Source: CAVYWD01 sp963772225
GTDB lineage: Bacteria > Myxococcota > Myxococcia > Myxococcales > UBA5297
Reading direction: 5' to 3'
DNA length: 64,000 nucleotides
Assembly (NCBI GenBank): GCA_963772225.1
Contig: CAVYWD010000002.1
Span: forward strand, 2,542,001 to 2,606,000
The notes below the pieces were generated by a model. It was not told the DNA's origin. It was given only the letters and a program-made list of their open reading frames with translations, and searched no databases. The position numbers were made by a program, and so were the translations under genes. Below are positions 1 to 8,225 of this stretch, piece by piece. The first letter of the stretch is position 1. Each line of letters starts with the position of its first letter.

Positions 1-1121
1 TCGCTCCGGGCCTGCCGCACCGCGGCCTCGACGTTCGTCGCCGCCTCGGACTCCTGCGCCGAGCGCTCCTTCTTGACGCCCTCGCGGCTCCCGCCGTCGT
101 ACAGGGTCCATCCGAAGACGAGCAGCGCCTGCCAACCCGTCTTCGGCAGCGTCAGCGTCGCCGGGTTCTGCAGAAACGGCTGGAACTGGGCGGACAGGAA
201 GGGCAGGTAGTCGGCGTAGGTGTCGCGCGTGACGTGGCGGGCGGCGAGCTGGCGGGCCTCGGCGAGCTGCACGTCCGTCCGCTTCGCCCCCGCCTCCGCC
301 ACGCCCTGCTCGGCGCTGTCGGGCGGCTTCGGCAGCGAGACGTCGTTGAGGGCGTCGACGGAGCCGGCGTCGCCCAGGAGAACGCCCAGCGCTTCCTGCG
401 TGCGCCGAAGGTTGTAGATGGAGACCTCCAGGTTGGCGGTGGTCGTGGCCACCTCCTGGGAGGCCCGCACCTCGTCCAACCGCCGGCCCAGCCCGCCCAG
501 CCAACGGCCGTGCGCGTAGTCGAAGTGGGCCTTCGCCGTGGCCACGGCGAGCTGGTTCACCTCGAGGAGCCGGTGCTGCGACACCACCGTGAGGTACGCC
601 CTGGCGACGGCGATGGCGATGGTGCGCTGAACGTCCTTGGAGGAGACCTCCGTGACGTCGCGGTTCTCCAGCGCGTGCGCCCAACCGGCCCAGCGCGACG
701 GCGACACCAGCGGGACCGTGGCCGTCAGGTTGGCGTTGAGGGACGTCTTGGGCGAGATGATGTTGCCGTTGAGCACTCGGTTGTGGTCGAGCTCGGTCCC
801 GGTCGCGTTGGCCGTGAGCTGTGGCAGCGTCGGTCCACGCACCTCCTGCACCAGGCCCTCGGCGCGGCGGATCTCGGCGATGGCCACCTGCACCGTGGGG
901 TTCCGGGCGAGGGCGCGGCGCAGGGCCTCGTCCAGGCTGACGACCGGGAGCGCCTCGCCGGGGCCGGCCGCGGCGGCGCTGGGCTCGAGCGTCGGAACCG
1001 GGGGCTGCGCCTCCTGCGCGGCGGCGAGCAGCGGGAGCGCCAGCACGAGCAGCGGCGCGAGCGTCGCGTGGGCCAACCATCGGCTGCCCACGATGCCGGT
1101 CACCTTGAGAGCGGCACTCAT
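1..1121 (-). CDS. TolC-family outer-membrane efflux channel (partial, 3' end outside window)
   Basis: About 373 residues are visible, reading in from the ATG at 1121-1119; the C-terminus lies beyond base 1. The protein opens with a hydrophobic export signal ending near AAAQEAQ. The following sequence has the long alpha-helical, Ala/Gln/Glu-rich character of the outer-membrane efflux family, including DEALRRALARNP, IAVARAYLTVV and RTDVQLAEARQLAA. Family members form the trimeric outer-membrane duct of tripartite pumps. It is the last gene of a minus-strand set after the RND permease (stop at 1237) and adaptor, so it is very probably the outer component of that pump. The 115-base gap to the permease contains hairpins that may affect its relative expression. 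The identification is secure; the substrate is unknown. Confidence 0.93.
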   Translation of the reverse strand, partial: MSAALKVTGIVGSRWLAHATLAPLLVLALPLLAAAQEAQPPVPTLEPSAAAAGPGEALPVVSLDEALRRALARNPTVQVAIAEIRRAEGLVQEVRGPTLPQLTANATGTELDHNRVLNGNIISPKTSLNANLTATVPLVSPSRWAGWAHALENRDVTEVSSKDVQRTIAIAVARAYLTVVSQHRLLEVNQLAVATAKAHFDYAHGRWLGGLGRRLDEVRASQEVATTTANLEVSIYNLRRTQEALGVLLGDAGSVDALNDVSLPKPPDSAEQGVAEAGAKRTDVQLAEARQLAARHVTRDTYADYLPFLSAQFQPFLQNPATLTLPKTGWQALLVFGWTLYDGGSREGVKKERSAQESEAATNVEAAVRQARS

Positions 1122-1169
1122 CCATTTGCCGGCACTGGACCCTGAGCCGATCTCGGCAATTCCCCTCCG

Positions 1170-1195
1170 AACCCAGCCGGCTTCAGCCGGCTTCC
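1170..1195. repeat. Tandem GCCGGCT palindromic repeat, copy 1
   Basis: Read on the minus strand this is GAAGCCGGCT, then GAA, then GCCGGCTGGGTT. The core AGCCGGCT is self-complementary and occurs twice. A near-identical arrangement occurs at 32001-32025 on the plus strand, also between genes. Two intergenic copies of the same short palindromic pair suggest a dispersed REP-like element. Confidence 0.55.
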
Positions 1196-1198
1196 CAC

Positions 1199-1242
1199 GG
1201 GTAGCCGGACCATTCATGGTCCGGCGGGGCGAGCGGCTACCC
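1199..1242. repeat. Nested inverted repeat between efflux permease and TolC genes
   Basis: Outer arms GGGTAGCCG (1199-1207) and CGGCTACCC (1234-1242) enclose inner arms GCCGGACCAT (1204-1213) and ATGGTCCGGC (1216-1225). Outer and inner arms share a few bases, so two alternative hairpins are possible. The right arm covers the permease stop codon. No T-run follows, so it looks more like an mRNA-processing or stabilising hairpin, or part of a repeat element, than a terminator. Confidence 0.5.
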
Positions 1243-4200
1243 ATGGGCGACCCCCGCTGCGGCGTGCGGCGCCGCAGGAGCCGGCGGCGCGTCGTCGTCC
1301 TCCCGCTTCTCGCGGTGCCCGAACTTCTCGAGCAGCGAGTAGAGCGAGGGCACCAGGAAGAGCGTGAAGAACGTGGACACCGTGAGCCCGCCGATGACCG
1401 CGCGGGCGAGCGGCAGGTTCGTCTCGCTCCCCTCGCCGATGCCCAGCGCCATAGGGATGAGGCCCACGATGGTGGCGATGGTGGTCATGAGGATGGGCCG
1501 AAGCCGCGTCTTGCCCGCCTCCACCGTTGCGTCCATGACCGAGAGCCCGCGACCGCGCAGGACGTTGGCGAAGTCGACCAGCAGCACGCCGTTGGAGACC
1601 ACGATGCCGACCATCATGATGATGCCCATGAAGCTGTTGACCGAGAGCGTGGTGCCGGTGCCCCAGAGCATCAGGAACACCCCGGAGATGCCCAGCGGCA
1701 CCGAGAACATGATGACCAGCGGGTCGAGCAGCGAGTTGAACTGGCTGGCGAGCACCATGTAGACGAGCACGAGCGCCATGACCGCAGCGAATTTCAGGCC
1801 TGAGAAGGCCTGCTTCTGCGCCGCGCTCTGGCCGCCGAGCTGGGCGGAGAAGCCCTCGGGCGGGGGCAGCTCGTCCACCGCCGCCTGCGTCGCCACCGTG
1901 GCGGCCCCCAGGTCCTTGCCCGGCGCGACGTTTGCCGTCACGTCGATGATCCGCTGCAGGTACTTGCGGCTGATGGTCACCGGGCCGCTGCCGCGCTTGA
2001 TGTGCGCGACGTTCGAGAGCGGCACCATGGCATTCGTGATGGGGCTGTGCAGGAAGACGTCGGCGAGGTCGGTCAGCCTCGACCGGTACTGGTCCTCCAC
2101 GCGCACGTTGATGTTGTAGATGTTGCCCGTCTTCGGGTCGGTGAAGAGCACCGGCAGGAACTGGCTCGAGCCGACCAGCGTGGTGAGGACGCTCTGGGCG
2201 ATGTCGGACTCGCTCAGCCCCAGCACGCCGGCCTTCTGGCGATCCACCCCGATGTCGAACTCGGGGTAGTCCTCCTCCCGGGAGATCTGCACGTCGGTGA
2301 GAAGCGGGCTGCCGTCGGCGGCGGAGAGGTCGTGCATCTTCTCGAAGAGCCGCTTGGCGTACTCGCCGCCGTCGTCCAGGTCATAGCCCAGGATCTCCAC
2401 GTCGATCGGCGCCGCCGAGCCGAAGTTCAAGATGCGCTTCACGATGCCGCCGTTGAAGTAGAACGACTGCACGCCGGGGAGCGCGCTGCCCAGGCTCTTG
2501 CGGACCGCCTCCATCTCCTCGACGTCGCTGTGGTCTCGGTTGCCTTTGGAGACGAGGTTCACGCTCACCGTCGCCGCGTGGGGGCCGGTGTTCTGGCTGA
2601 AGATGGCGGTGCGCCCGAGCGGCAGGCCGCTGTCGGAGAGCGCCACCTCGCTGTCCTTGCCCAAGGTCTTCTGGACCGCGGCTTCGATGACCTTCGTCAC
2701 GTCTTCGGTCCGCTCGACGCGGGTGCCGATGGGCGCCTTGACGGTGATGGAGAACTGCGACTCGTCCGAGTCGGGGAAGAACTCGGTGCCGATCTTCTTG
2801 GCCAGGAAGAGCGAGGCGACGAAGAGCCCCGAGATGGTGACGATGGTGATGGCCCTGTGGCGCAGCACGAACCTCAAGGAGCCCGCGTAGGCCTCGTTCA
2901 GGGCGTCGAGCTTGCCCAGGATCCAGCCGGCGACGCCTTGGGGCGGGCCGTGGCCCACCTTCATCATCCGCATGCACATCAGCGGCGTCACCGTGCGGCT
3001 GACCATGAAGGAGAGGAAGAGCGCGAAGGCGATGGTCATCGCCAGCGGCATGAAGATGTTCCGCGCCACGCCCTGAAGGAAGAGCACCGGGAAGAAGACC
3101 ACCACCGTGGTGACGGTGGACACGAAGATGGGCATCGCCACTTCCTGGGCGGCCGCCAGCACCGCGGACTTTCGGTCCTGCCCTGTTTCCAAGTGGCGAT
3201 GGATGTTTTCCAGCTCGACGATGGAGTCGTCCACCAGCCGCCCCACGCCCAGCGCGAGCCCGCCCAGCGTGAAGACGTTGAGCGTCTGCCCGCTGAAGTA
3301 GAGCAGGATGAACGTGGCCACGATGGAGAGCGGGATGGCCACCGCCACGATGCCCGTGGCCCGGAAGCTCGCGAGGAAGATGAGGATGACCAGGATGGCC
3401 AGCAGGCCGCCCTGGCCCGCCTCGTGGGCCAAGGCGTTGACCGCCGAGCGGATGTAGGTGGACTGGTCGAAGGCCATCTCCAGCTTCACGGTGGGCGGGA
3501 CGCCGCGCATCTCCTTGAGCGCCTTGGCGAGGGAGTCGACCACGGCGATGGTGTTGGAGCCGGGCTGCTTCTGCACCCGGAAGAAGACGCCGCGCTTGCC
3601 GTTCACCCGGACGATCTCGTTCTGGTCGGCGGCCGCGTCCACGACGCTCGCGACGTCGCCGATGCGGACCGGCTGGGCGGTCAGGCCGGTGAGCGTGCCG
3701 TCGCCGCGCCGGACGATGACCTCGGAGAGCTCCTTGGCGCCCTGGACCCCGTTGTTGGAGAAGACGTTGTAGTCGCGGTCCCCGGACTTGAGGTCGCCGG
3801 AGGGGAGCAGGAGGTTCGTATTCTGGACCGCGTGGACCAGGTCCATCACGCCCAGGCTGCGCGCCCTCAGCGCATCGCTCTTGCCGCGCACGGTGATCTC
3901 GCGGATCTGCCCGCCGCCCACCGTGGCGCTGGCCACGCCGGGCAGCCGCTCGATCTGCGGCTCGACCACGTTGTAGGCCAGGTCGTAGAGCTGCCGCTCA
4001 TCGAGGTCTTCGGCGGTCATCGCCACCTGCGCGACGGGGATGTTGGTCACGTCGAACTTGAGGACGAACGGCTGCTGCACGCCGGGCGGCAGGGTGTTGA
4101 GGATCTGCGCCACGCGCTGCGAGACGTCGAACTGCGCGTTGTCCAGGTTGACGCCATAGTTGAACCAGACCGAGACGACCGAGAAGCCCTGCTTCGAGGT

Positions 4201-4446
4201 GCTCTCGACGCGGTCGACGCCGGGCGACGCCGAGACGGCGCGCTCGATGGGCTGGGTGATGGACTTCTCGATGTCCTCAGGGCCGGCGCCCGTGTAGAAG
4301 GTCGCGACCCGGATGATGGGGATGTCGATGGCCGGGAAGAGGTCGACCGATAGGCTGCGCAGGGAGACCACGCCGAGCACGATGACCATCAACGACATCA
4401 TCAAAATGAAGACAGGGTTCTTGAGCGCAAGTCGGGTAAGCCACAT
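1237..4446 (-). CDS. RND multidrug-type efflux permease (HAE1 family)
   Basis: The 1069-residue length is typical of AcrB/MexB-type inner-membrane proton-driven pumps. It begins MWLTRLALKNPVF, the usual cytoplasmic start before TM1, and the first periplasmic loop has FPAIDIPIIRV. TM4 carries the adjacent aspartates D406-D407 in GVGRLVDDSIVELEN, the proton-relay pair of hydrophobic/amphiphilic exporters; heavy-metal (HME) pumps have a different TM4 signature. The second half repeats the fold (FMGIIMMVGIVVSNGVLLVDFAN). It ends in a charged Ala/Pro tail. It lies 85 bases after the adaptor and 115 bases before the TolC homologue, so all three probably share one transcript controlled by the divergent MarR gene. 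The substrate cannot be predicted. Confidence 0.95.
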   Translation of the reverse strand: MWLTRLALKNPVFILMMSLMVIVLGVVSLRSLSVDLFPAIDIPIIRVATFYTGAGPEDIEKSITQPIERAVSASPGVDRVESTSKQGFSVVSVWFNYGVNLDNAQFDVSQRVAQILNTLPPGVQQPFVLKFDVTNIPVAQVAMTAEDLDERQLYDLAYNVVEPQIERLPGVASATVGGGQIREITVRGKSDALRARSLGVMDLVHAVQNTNLLLPSGDLKSGDRDYNVFSNNGVQGAKELSEVIVRRGDGTLTGLTAQPVRIGDVASVVDAAADQNEIVRVNGKRGVFFRVQKQPGSNTIAVVDSLAKALKEMRGVPPTVKLEMAFDQSTYIRSAVNALAHEAGQGGLLAILVILIFLASFRATGIVAVAIPLSIVATFILLYFSGQTLNVFTLGGLALGVGRLVDDSIVELENIHRHLETGQDRKSAVLAAAQEVAMPIFVSTVTTVVVFFPVLFLQGVARNIFMPLAMTIAFALFLSFMVSRTVTPLMCMRMMKVGHGPPQGVAGWILGKLDALNEAYAGSLRFVLRHRAITIVTISGLFVASLFLAKKIGTEFFPDSDESQFSITVKAPIGTRVERTEDVTKVIEAAVQKTLGKDSEVALSDSGLPLGRTAIFSQNTGPHAATVSVNLVSKGNRDHSDVEEMEAVRKSLGSALPGVQSFYFNGGIVKRILNFGSAAPIDVEILGYDLDDGGEYAKRLFEKMHDLSAADGSPLLTDVQISREEDYPEFDIGVDRQKAGVLGLSESDIAQSVLTTLVGSSQFLPVLFTDPKTGNIYNINVRVEDQYRSRLTDLADVFLHSPITNAMVPLSNVAHIKRGSGPVTISRKYLQRIIDVTANVAPGKDLGAATVATQAAVDELPPPEGFSAQLGGQSAAQKQAFSGLKFAAVMALVLVYMVLASQFNSLLDPLVIMFSVPLGISGVFLMLWGTGTTLSVNSFMGIIMMVGIVVSNGVLLVDFANVLRGRGLSVMDATVEAGKTRLRPILMTTIATIVGLIPMALGIGEGSETNLPLARAVIGGLTVSTFFTLFLVPSLYSLLEKFGHREKREDDDAPPAPAAPHAAAGVAHG

Positions 4447-4531
4447 AGCGTCCTCAGGATGAAGCGCGCCTCAAGGCATCAGCGCGAAGGCCGGCCCAGG
4501 GCGTGCGCCAGGCCTCTGCTCGGGTCTTCTT

Positions 4532-5716
4532 TCAGTTGCGTGCAGACGGGGCGGCGTCCGGCTTCTCGCCGGGTCGAGGGGACGCGGCGGCCGCGGCCGG
4601 GCCCTGCGCTGGGGCCGGCACCGAGCTGGGGTGATAGACCCGCACGCGGGCGCCGTCGGCCAGGCCGTCGGTCCCGGCTACCACCACCTCGTCGCCGACC
4701 TTGAGACCGCGCAGCACCTCGAGCCATTCGCCGCCGTCCACGCCGAGCTCGATGGGCACGCGGCGCACTCCTTCGCCGCTCAGGACGAAGGCGAACTGGC
4801 CTTTGGAGTTGATGACCGCGGCCGTCGCCGGAATGACCGGGGCGCCGGCGTGGGTCTCGACGACGATGGCGCCGCGGCCGTACATGCCGGGGCGCAGCTC
4901 GCCGGTGGTGTTCTCCAGCTGCACCTCGGCGTCGATGGTGCGGGTGCTCGAGTCGAAGGCCGGCGCGAGCCGCACCAATCGGCCCTGGAAAGAGCGGCCG
5001 GGGAAGGCGTCCAGGTCCACGCGGGCCTCCTGGCCGAGCTTCGCGCGGCCGATCTCGCGCTCGGTGATCGCGATGAAGACGCGCAGCACGTTGGTCTGCA
5101 CCACGGTGAGGATGGGGCCGGCGGCGCCCGGGCCCACCAGCGCGCCCGGGTCGAGGCGCCGCGAGGCCACCACGCCGTCCAGCGGCGCCTCGATGCGCAT
5201 CTCGCCCAGGCGCGTGGCGAGGGCGCTGATGCGCGACTCGGAGGAGTGCTCGCTCGCCTCGGCCTGGGCCAGGGCGCTGGTGGCGGTCTGCAGGTCCTGC
5301 TGCGACACGAGCCCGCTGGGGGCGAGCTTCTCGGCGCGCTCGAAGTTGCTGCGCGCCAGCGCGGCGGCGGCCTTGATGGTGCCCAGGCTCCCGCGCTCGG
5401 CGGCGAGCTGATCCGGCAGGTCGGAGGGCCGCACCACGGCGAGGAGCTGCCCCTTGCGCACGCGGTCGCCGCGGTCCACGAGCACCGCGTCGAGGTAGCC
5501 CAAGGTCTTCGCGCCGACGTCGGCGGAGAAGAGCGGCCGCAGGTCCACCGGGGCGTTCAAGGTGACCGGGACGTCCCGCGCCTCGACCTTGGCCACCGAG
5601 ACCAGGGGCGGCGGGCGGGTCCTCGCCGACGGGGCGCTCCCTTTGGAGGAGCAGCCGGCCCAGAGGAGGTTGAGAGACAGAAGCAACGCCACAGCGATAG
5701 GACGGTCGGTTCGCAC
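4532..5716 (-). CDS. RND efflux periplasmic adaptor subunit (HlyD/AcrA family lipoprotein)
   Basis: I prefer the GTG at 5716, giving 394 residues: it yields a short signal (VRTDRPIAVALLLSLN) ending in the lipobox WAGC with Cys22. The frame also extends to a TTG at 5752 inside the divergent promoter, which I consider less likely. The membrane-fusion-protein layout is visible: the first biotinyl-lipoyl half (VGAKTLGYLDAVLVDRGDRVRKGQLLAVV), an alpha-hairpin rich in Ala/Glu/Gln, the second lipoyl half (IEAPLDGVVASRRLDPGALV) and beta-barrel segments with RPGMYGRGAIV. It would join the inner-membrane permease to the outer-membrane channel. A Pro/Ala-rich tail follows. It is the first gene of the efflux set. 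Confidence 0.93.
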   Translation of the reverse strand: MRTDRPIAVALLLSLNLLWAGCSSKGSAPSARTRPPPLVSVAKVEARDVPVTLNAPVDLRPLFSADVGAKTLGYLDAVLVDRGDRVRKGQLLAVVRPSDLPDQLAAERGSLGTIKAAAALARSNFERAEKLAPSGLVSQQDLQTATSALAQAEASEHSSESRISALATRLGEMRIEAPLDGVVASRRLDPGALVGPGAAGPILTVVQTNVLRVFIAITEREIGRAKLGQEARVDLDAFPGRSFQGRLVRLAPAFDSSTRTIDAEVQLENTTGELRPGMYGRGAIVVETHAGAPVIPATAAVINSKGQFAFVLSGEGVRRVPIELGVDGGEWLEVLRGLKVGDEVVVAGTDGLADGARVRVYHPSSVPAPAQGPAAAAASPRPGEKPDAAPSARN

Positions 5717-5740
5717 GTAAGATCTCTTAGCGAACTGTCG

Positions 5741-5775
5741 TTGCGGACGCAATCATTGCGAATGCATCGATTCGC
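5741..5775. promoter_or_regulatory. Two inverted repeats in the marR / efflux divergent promoter (candidate MarR operator)
   Basis: TTGCG-GA-CGCAA (5741-5752) and GCGAAT-N6-ATTCGC (5758-5775) are both perfect inverted repeats and lie side by side. They sit between the adaptor start and the regulator ATG at 5781. MarR dimers typically bind palindromes that overlap their own divergent promoter, so these are the natural operator candidates. The second repeat ends only 5 bases before the ATG at 5781. Confidence 0.55.
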
Positions 5776-5780
5776 GGGTT

Positions 5781-6248
5781 ATGGTCCGCGCAATGGCCGG
5801 AGCCCAGCGCGAGCGCCCCCTTCCATCGGAAGAGCTGAGCACGCTCATCGCGCGCTCGCGGCGCCGAGTCTGGACCTACGCCGCGCGCCGGCTGGAGCGG
5901 ATGGGGGAATCGGTCCACACCTGGCAGATCCTTCACCACCTTCGCCAGCGCGGCCCTCTCGCGCAATGCGCGTTGGCGGCGGTGTGCGGCCAGCACCCGG
6001 CCGGGGTCTCGCGCATGCTGGACGCGCTGGAGAGCGAGGGGCAGGTGCGCAGGACGCGGGACTCGTCCGACCGGCGCAAGGTCCAGGTGGAGATCACCGC
6101 GTCGGGGCTCGAGCGGCTCAAGCGGATGCACCCGGCGGTTCAGGGCGCGGCCGACCGAGCGCTCGAGCCTCTGTCTCCGGCCGATCGCCGGGCGCTCAGG
6201 GACTTGCTCGAGAAGCTGGTCCAGGCCGACGAGGCGCCCGATGTCTGA
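5781..6248 (+). CDS. MarR-family transcriptional regulator
   Basis: The 155 residues match the usual MarR size. The winged-helix core runs roughly from residue 45 to 115: a helix-turn-helix around LAQCALAAVCGQHPAGVSRMLDALE and the wing VRRTRDSSDRRKVQVEIT, whose DxRxxxVxxT pattern is diagnostic. N- and C-terminal helices would dimerise. It is transcribed away from the RND efflux genes, so it most likely represses them and itself and is released by a small ligand. The ATG at 5781 follows an inverted repeat almost directly and has no clear ribosome-binding site; the in-frame ATG at 5793 is an alternative. Confidence 0.9.
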   Translation: MVRAMAGAQRERPLPSEELSTLIARSRRRVWTYAARRLERMGESVHTWQILHHLRQRGPLAQCALAAVCGQHPAGVSRMLDALESEGQVRRTRDSSDRRKVQVEITASGLERLKRMHPAVQGAADRALEPLSPADRRALRDLLEKLVQADEAPDV

Positions 6249-6267
6249 GGGCGCCTCCGGACGCAAG

Positions 6268-6999
6268 TCACTCCAGGTCGAAGACCACGGTCACCTGGGC
6301 GGTCACGCTGATGAGGCCCGGCGCCAGTGTCCCCTCGACGCCCGCGGCGGGGCCGGCGTTCTGGGAGACGTTCTGGCTCATCGCGCTGCGGCCGTTGAAG
6401 CCGCCGTAGGCGGAGAACCACCCGCCGCTGCCTTCCGAGATGGAGCGCGGCTTTCCGGGCTTCATCCCCACGCTCTTGGCGAGCAGAACCGCCTTTTCCT
6501 CGGCCGCCTTCATGGCCAGCTCGCGCGCGCGGTCGCGGTGCTTGCGCAGCTCGGTGGTGGAGAACTCGATCCCCTGGACCACGTTGGCGCCGGCGTCGAC
6601 CACGGCGCTCAGCACGGCGTCGAATCGGGGGACGTCCCGGAGCGTGAGCCGGACGCTGCGCCGGACGGTGTAGCCATCGCTCACCGAGCGGCCGTAGCTG
6701 CTCGAGTTGTAGTGGGGCTCGATGCTGATCCAGTCGGTGGCGATGCGCTTCTCCTCCACGCCGGCGCCCGTCGCCGCGGCGATGACCTTCTTGATTCGCT
6801 CGTCGGCGTCCCGCTTGGCCCGGCTCAGCTCCTTGTCGAAGGTCTCGACGCCGAGGCCGATGGAGACCTCGTCGGGCGGCACGCGAATCTCGGCGTCGCC
6901 GGTGGTGCTCAGAGTGCGCGGCTCGTTGTGCATCGATTTCTCCGCCGCGAGCGCCGGCTGGGCGCCGAGCAGGCACAAAAGGGAAAGGAAGGCTCTCAT
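6268..6999 (-). CDS. SIMPL-domain (DUF541) exported protein
   Basis: Starting at the ATG at 6999 gives 243 residues with a clear signal peptide (MRAFLSLLCLLGAQPALAAEK); the open frame further upstream lacks a good start context. The body fits the SIMPL/DUF541 family: an early strand ISTTGDAEIRVPPDE-like segment (here TLSTTGDAEIRVPPDEV), the helix FDKELSRAKRDADERIKKVI, then IEPHYN and the late AMKAAEEKAVLLAKSVGMKPG helix. Family members are periplasmic or outer-membrane-associated proteins of unclear biochemical role, linked in a few cases to stress. It converges on marR with 19 bases between the stops, so the two share no transcript. Confidence 0.88.
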   Translation of the reverse strand: MRAFLSLLCLLGAQPALAAEKSMHNEPRTLSTTGDAEIRVPPDEVSIGLGVETFDKELSRAKRDADERIKKVIAAATGAGVEEKRIATDWISIEPHYNSSSYGRSVSDGYTVRRSVRLTLRDVPRFDAVLSAVVDAGANVVQGIEFSTTELRKHRDRARELAMKAAEEKAVLLAKSVGMKPGKPRSISEGSGGWFSAYGGFNGRSAMSQNVSQNAGPAAGVEGTLAPGLISVTAQVTVVFDLE

Positions 7000-7133
7000 C
7001 GCTCGAGCATAGCCCACGTGGCCGGGCACATCGGTTGGGGGTCCAAGGAAGGATGGGGAGCAGGCGGGCACCTCCGAGAACAAGGGGAGTGGGCTCTCGA
7101 GCGCTGCGCCCCGAGCTCAAAAGGAGCGTTTCC

Positions 7134-7571
7134 ATGGGTAGCTGCAAGTGGAGTCGGCGGGAATTCCTGGTCCTCTCGGCCGGGGCGGCGGCGGCGGCTG
7201 GGTGCGGATTGGGCAGCGGCTCCAGCTCGCAGTCCGGCGACGTGGCGCTGGGAACCGCGTCGAGCTTGGCGGTCGGCCAGGTGCGCGTCGCGAGCGACGC
7301 GAGCTGCGTCCTGATGCACGACAGCGGCGGCCTCTACGCCCTCTCGCTGACCTGCACGCACGCCGGCTGCAACATCTACGACAGCGGGACCGTCAGCGCC
7401 CAGCGCCTCGTTTGCGCTTGCCACCAGAGCGCGTTCGGCCCCAACGGCGAACGGTTGAGCGGCCCCGCATCGCAGCCGCTGCCGCACTATGCCCTGACGG
7501 TGGACAGCTCCGGCAACGTGACCGTGCACGTAGGTCAGGAGGTCGCGGCCAGCACGCGCACGCCTGTCTGA
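7134..7571 (+). CDS. Rieske [2Fe-2S] protein, Tat-exported lipoprotein
   Basis: The ATG at 7134 follows AAGGAG at 7121-7126. It gives 145 residues with a twin-arginine signal (SRREFLVLSAG, R8-R9) and a lipobox AAGC at Cys24. The cluster-binding boxes are complete: CTHAGC with ligands C74 and H76, and CACHQS with ligands C94 and H97. C79 and C96 would form the disulphide seen in high-potential bc-type Rieske proteins. No cytochrome b or oxidase subunit is adjacent, so it is an orphan and its redox partner is unknown. It may be a periplasm-facing lipoprotein folded with its cluster in the cytoplasm before export. Confidence 0.92.
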   Translation: MGSCKWSRREFLVLSAGAAAAAGCGLGSGSSSQSGDVALGTASSLAVGQVRVASDASCVLMHDSGGLYALSLTCTHAGCNIYDSGTVSAQRLVCACHQSAFGPNGERLSGPASQPLPHYALTVDSSGNVTVHVGQEVAASTRTPV

Positions 7572-7622
7572 TCGCCGAGCCCCGGCGCCGCGGGCGAGAG
7601 GCCGGACCTACAATTAAGGGTG

Positions 7623-7955
7623 ATGGGCACTGGGTCACGAGCGGCCGTCGTCACGCTGTTGGCCGCGCCGCCGGAAGCGCGCGCGGCGCCTTCGGCCGAC
7701 CCCTGGTTCGGGCGAGACAAGGCCCTTCACTTTGGCGCGAGCTTCGGTCTGGCGGTGGGAGGCTACGCGGCCGCATCGCTGGTCTTCGAAGAGCGACCGG
7801 GGCGGATCGTCACGGCTGCCGGCATCGCGTTGGGCGCCGGCGCCGCGAAAGAGGTCGCCGACTACTTTTTGAAGGGGAATCCGTCCGCGCGCGACTTGAC
7901 CTGGGACGCGGTTGGCACTGCCATGGGCGTGCTCGTCGCTTGGGCTTTCGATTGA
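7623..7955 (+). CDS. YfiM/DUF2279-like small envelope protein
   Basis: This encodes 110 residues from the ATG at 7623; a GTG directly before it (7620) is equally possible. The N-terminus is moderately hydrophobic and may be a signal peptide ending near EARAAPSADP. The core WFGRDKALHFGASFGLAVGGYA, followed by a second hydrophobic stretch and KEVADYF, resembles the YfiM family, in which a DKxxHF motif precedes a Gly/Ala-rich membrane-associated helix and a KExxD segment. The function of the family is not well established. It follows the Rieske gene by about 50 bases on the same strand and may share its transcript. Confidence 0.65.
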   Translation: MGTGSRAAVVTLLAAPPEARAAPSADPWFGRDKALHFGASFGLAVGGYAAASLVFEERPGRIVTAAGIALGAGAAKEVADYFLKGNPSARDLTWDAVGTAMGVLVAWAFD

Positions 7956-8225
7956 GTGATCGCGGCGCGCGCTCCCAAGGCGAAAAGGCCTCCCGTCGGC
8001 GAAGGCGCCTTCTCGTTCGCCGTCAGCAGCCAGGGCAGCCGGTGGTCGCGGCGCGCCTCACTGCCCGAAAGCTGCGGGCTCGGTTCAAGCCGACGTTTGA
8101 CGCAAGCCGAGCGGCGCGCCGTGCATCCCCGCGCCGCTCGTGGCTATGGCAAGGCCGTATCGGTTAAGAGCGCCAGGCGCTCGAGCGCGCCCAGACGCCC
8201 CCGATGCGCGAAGCGGCAGGTTCGG

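Noticed and set aside
2002..4353. A 783-codon open frame antisense to the efflux permease gene
   Set aside because: Its translation is His/Arg/Asp-rich and has no family likeness, while the opposite strand encodes a full RND permease. Long antisense frames are expected at this GC content.
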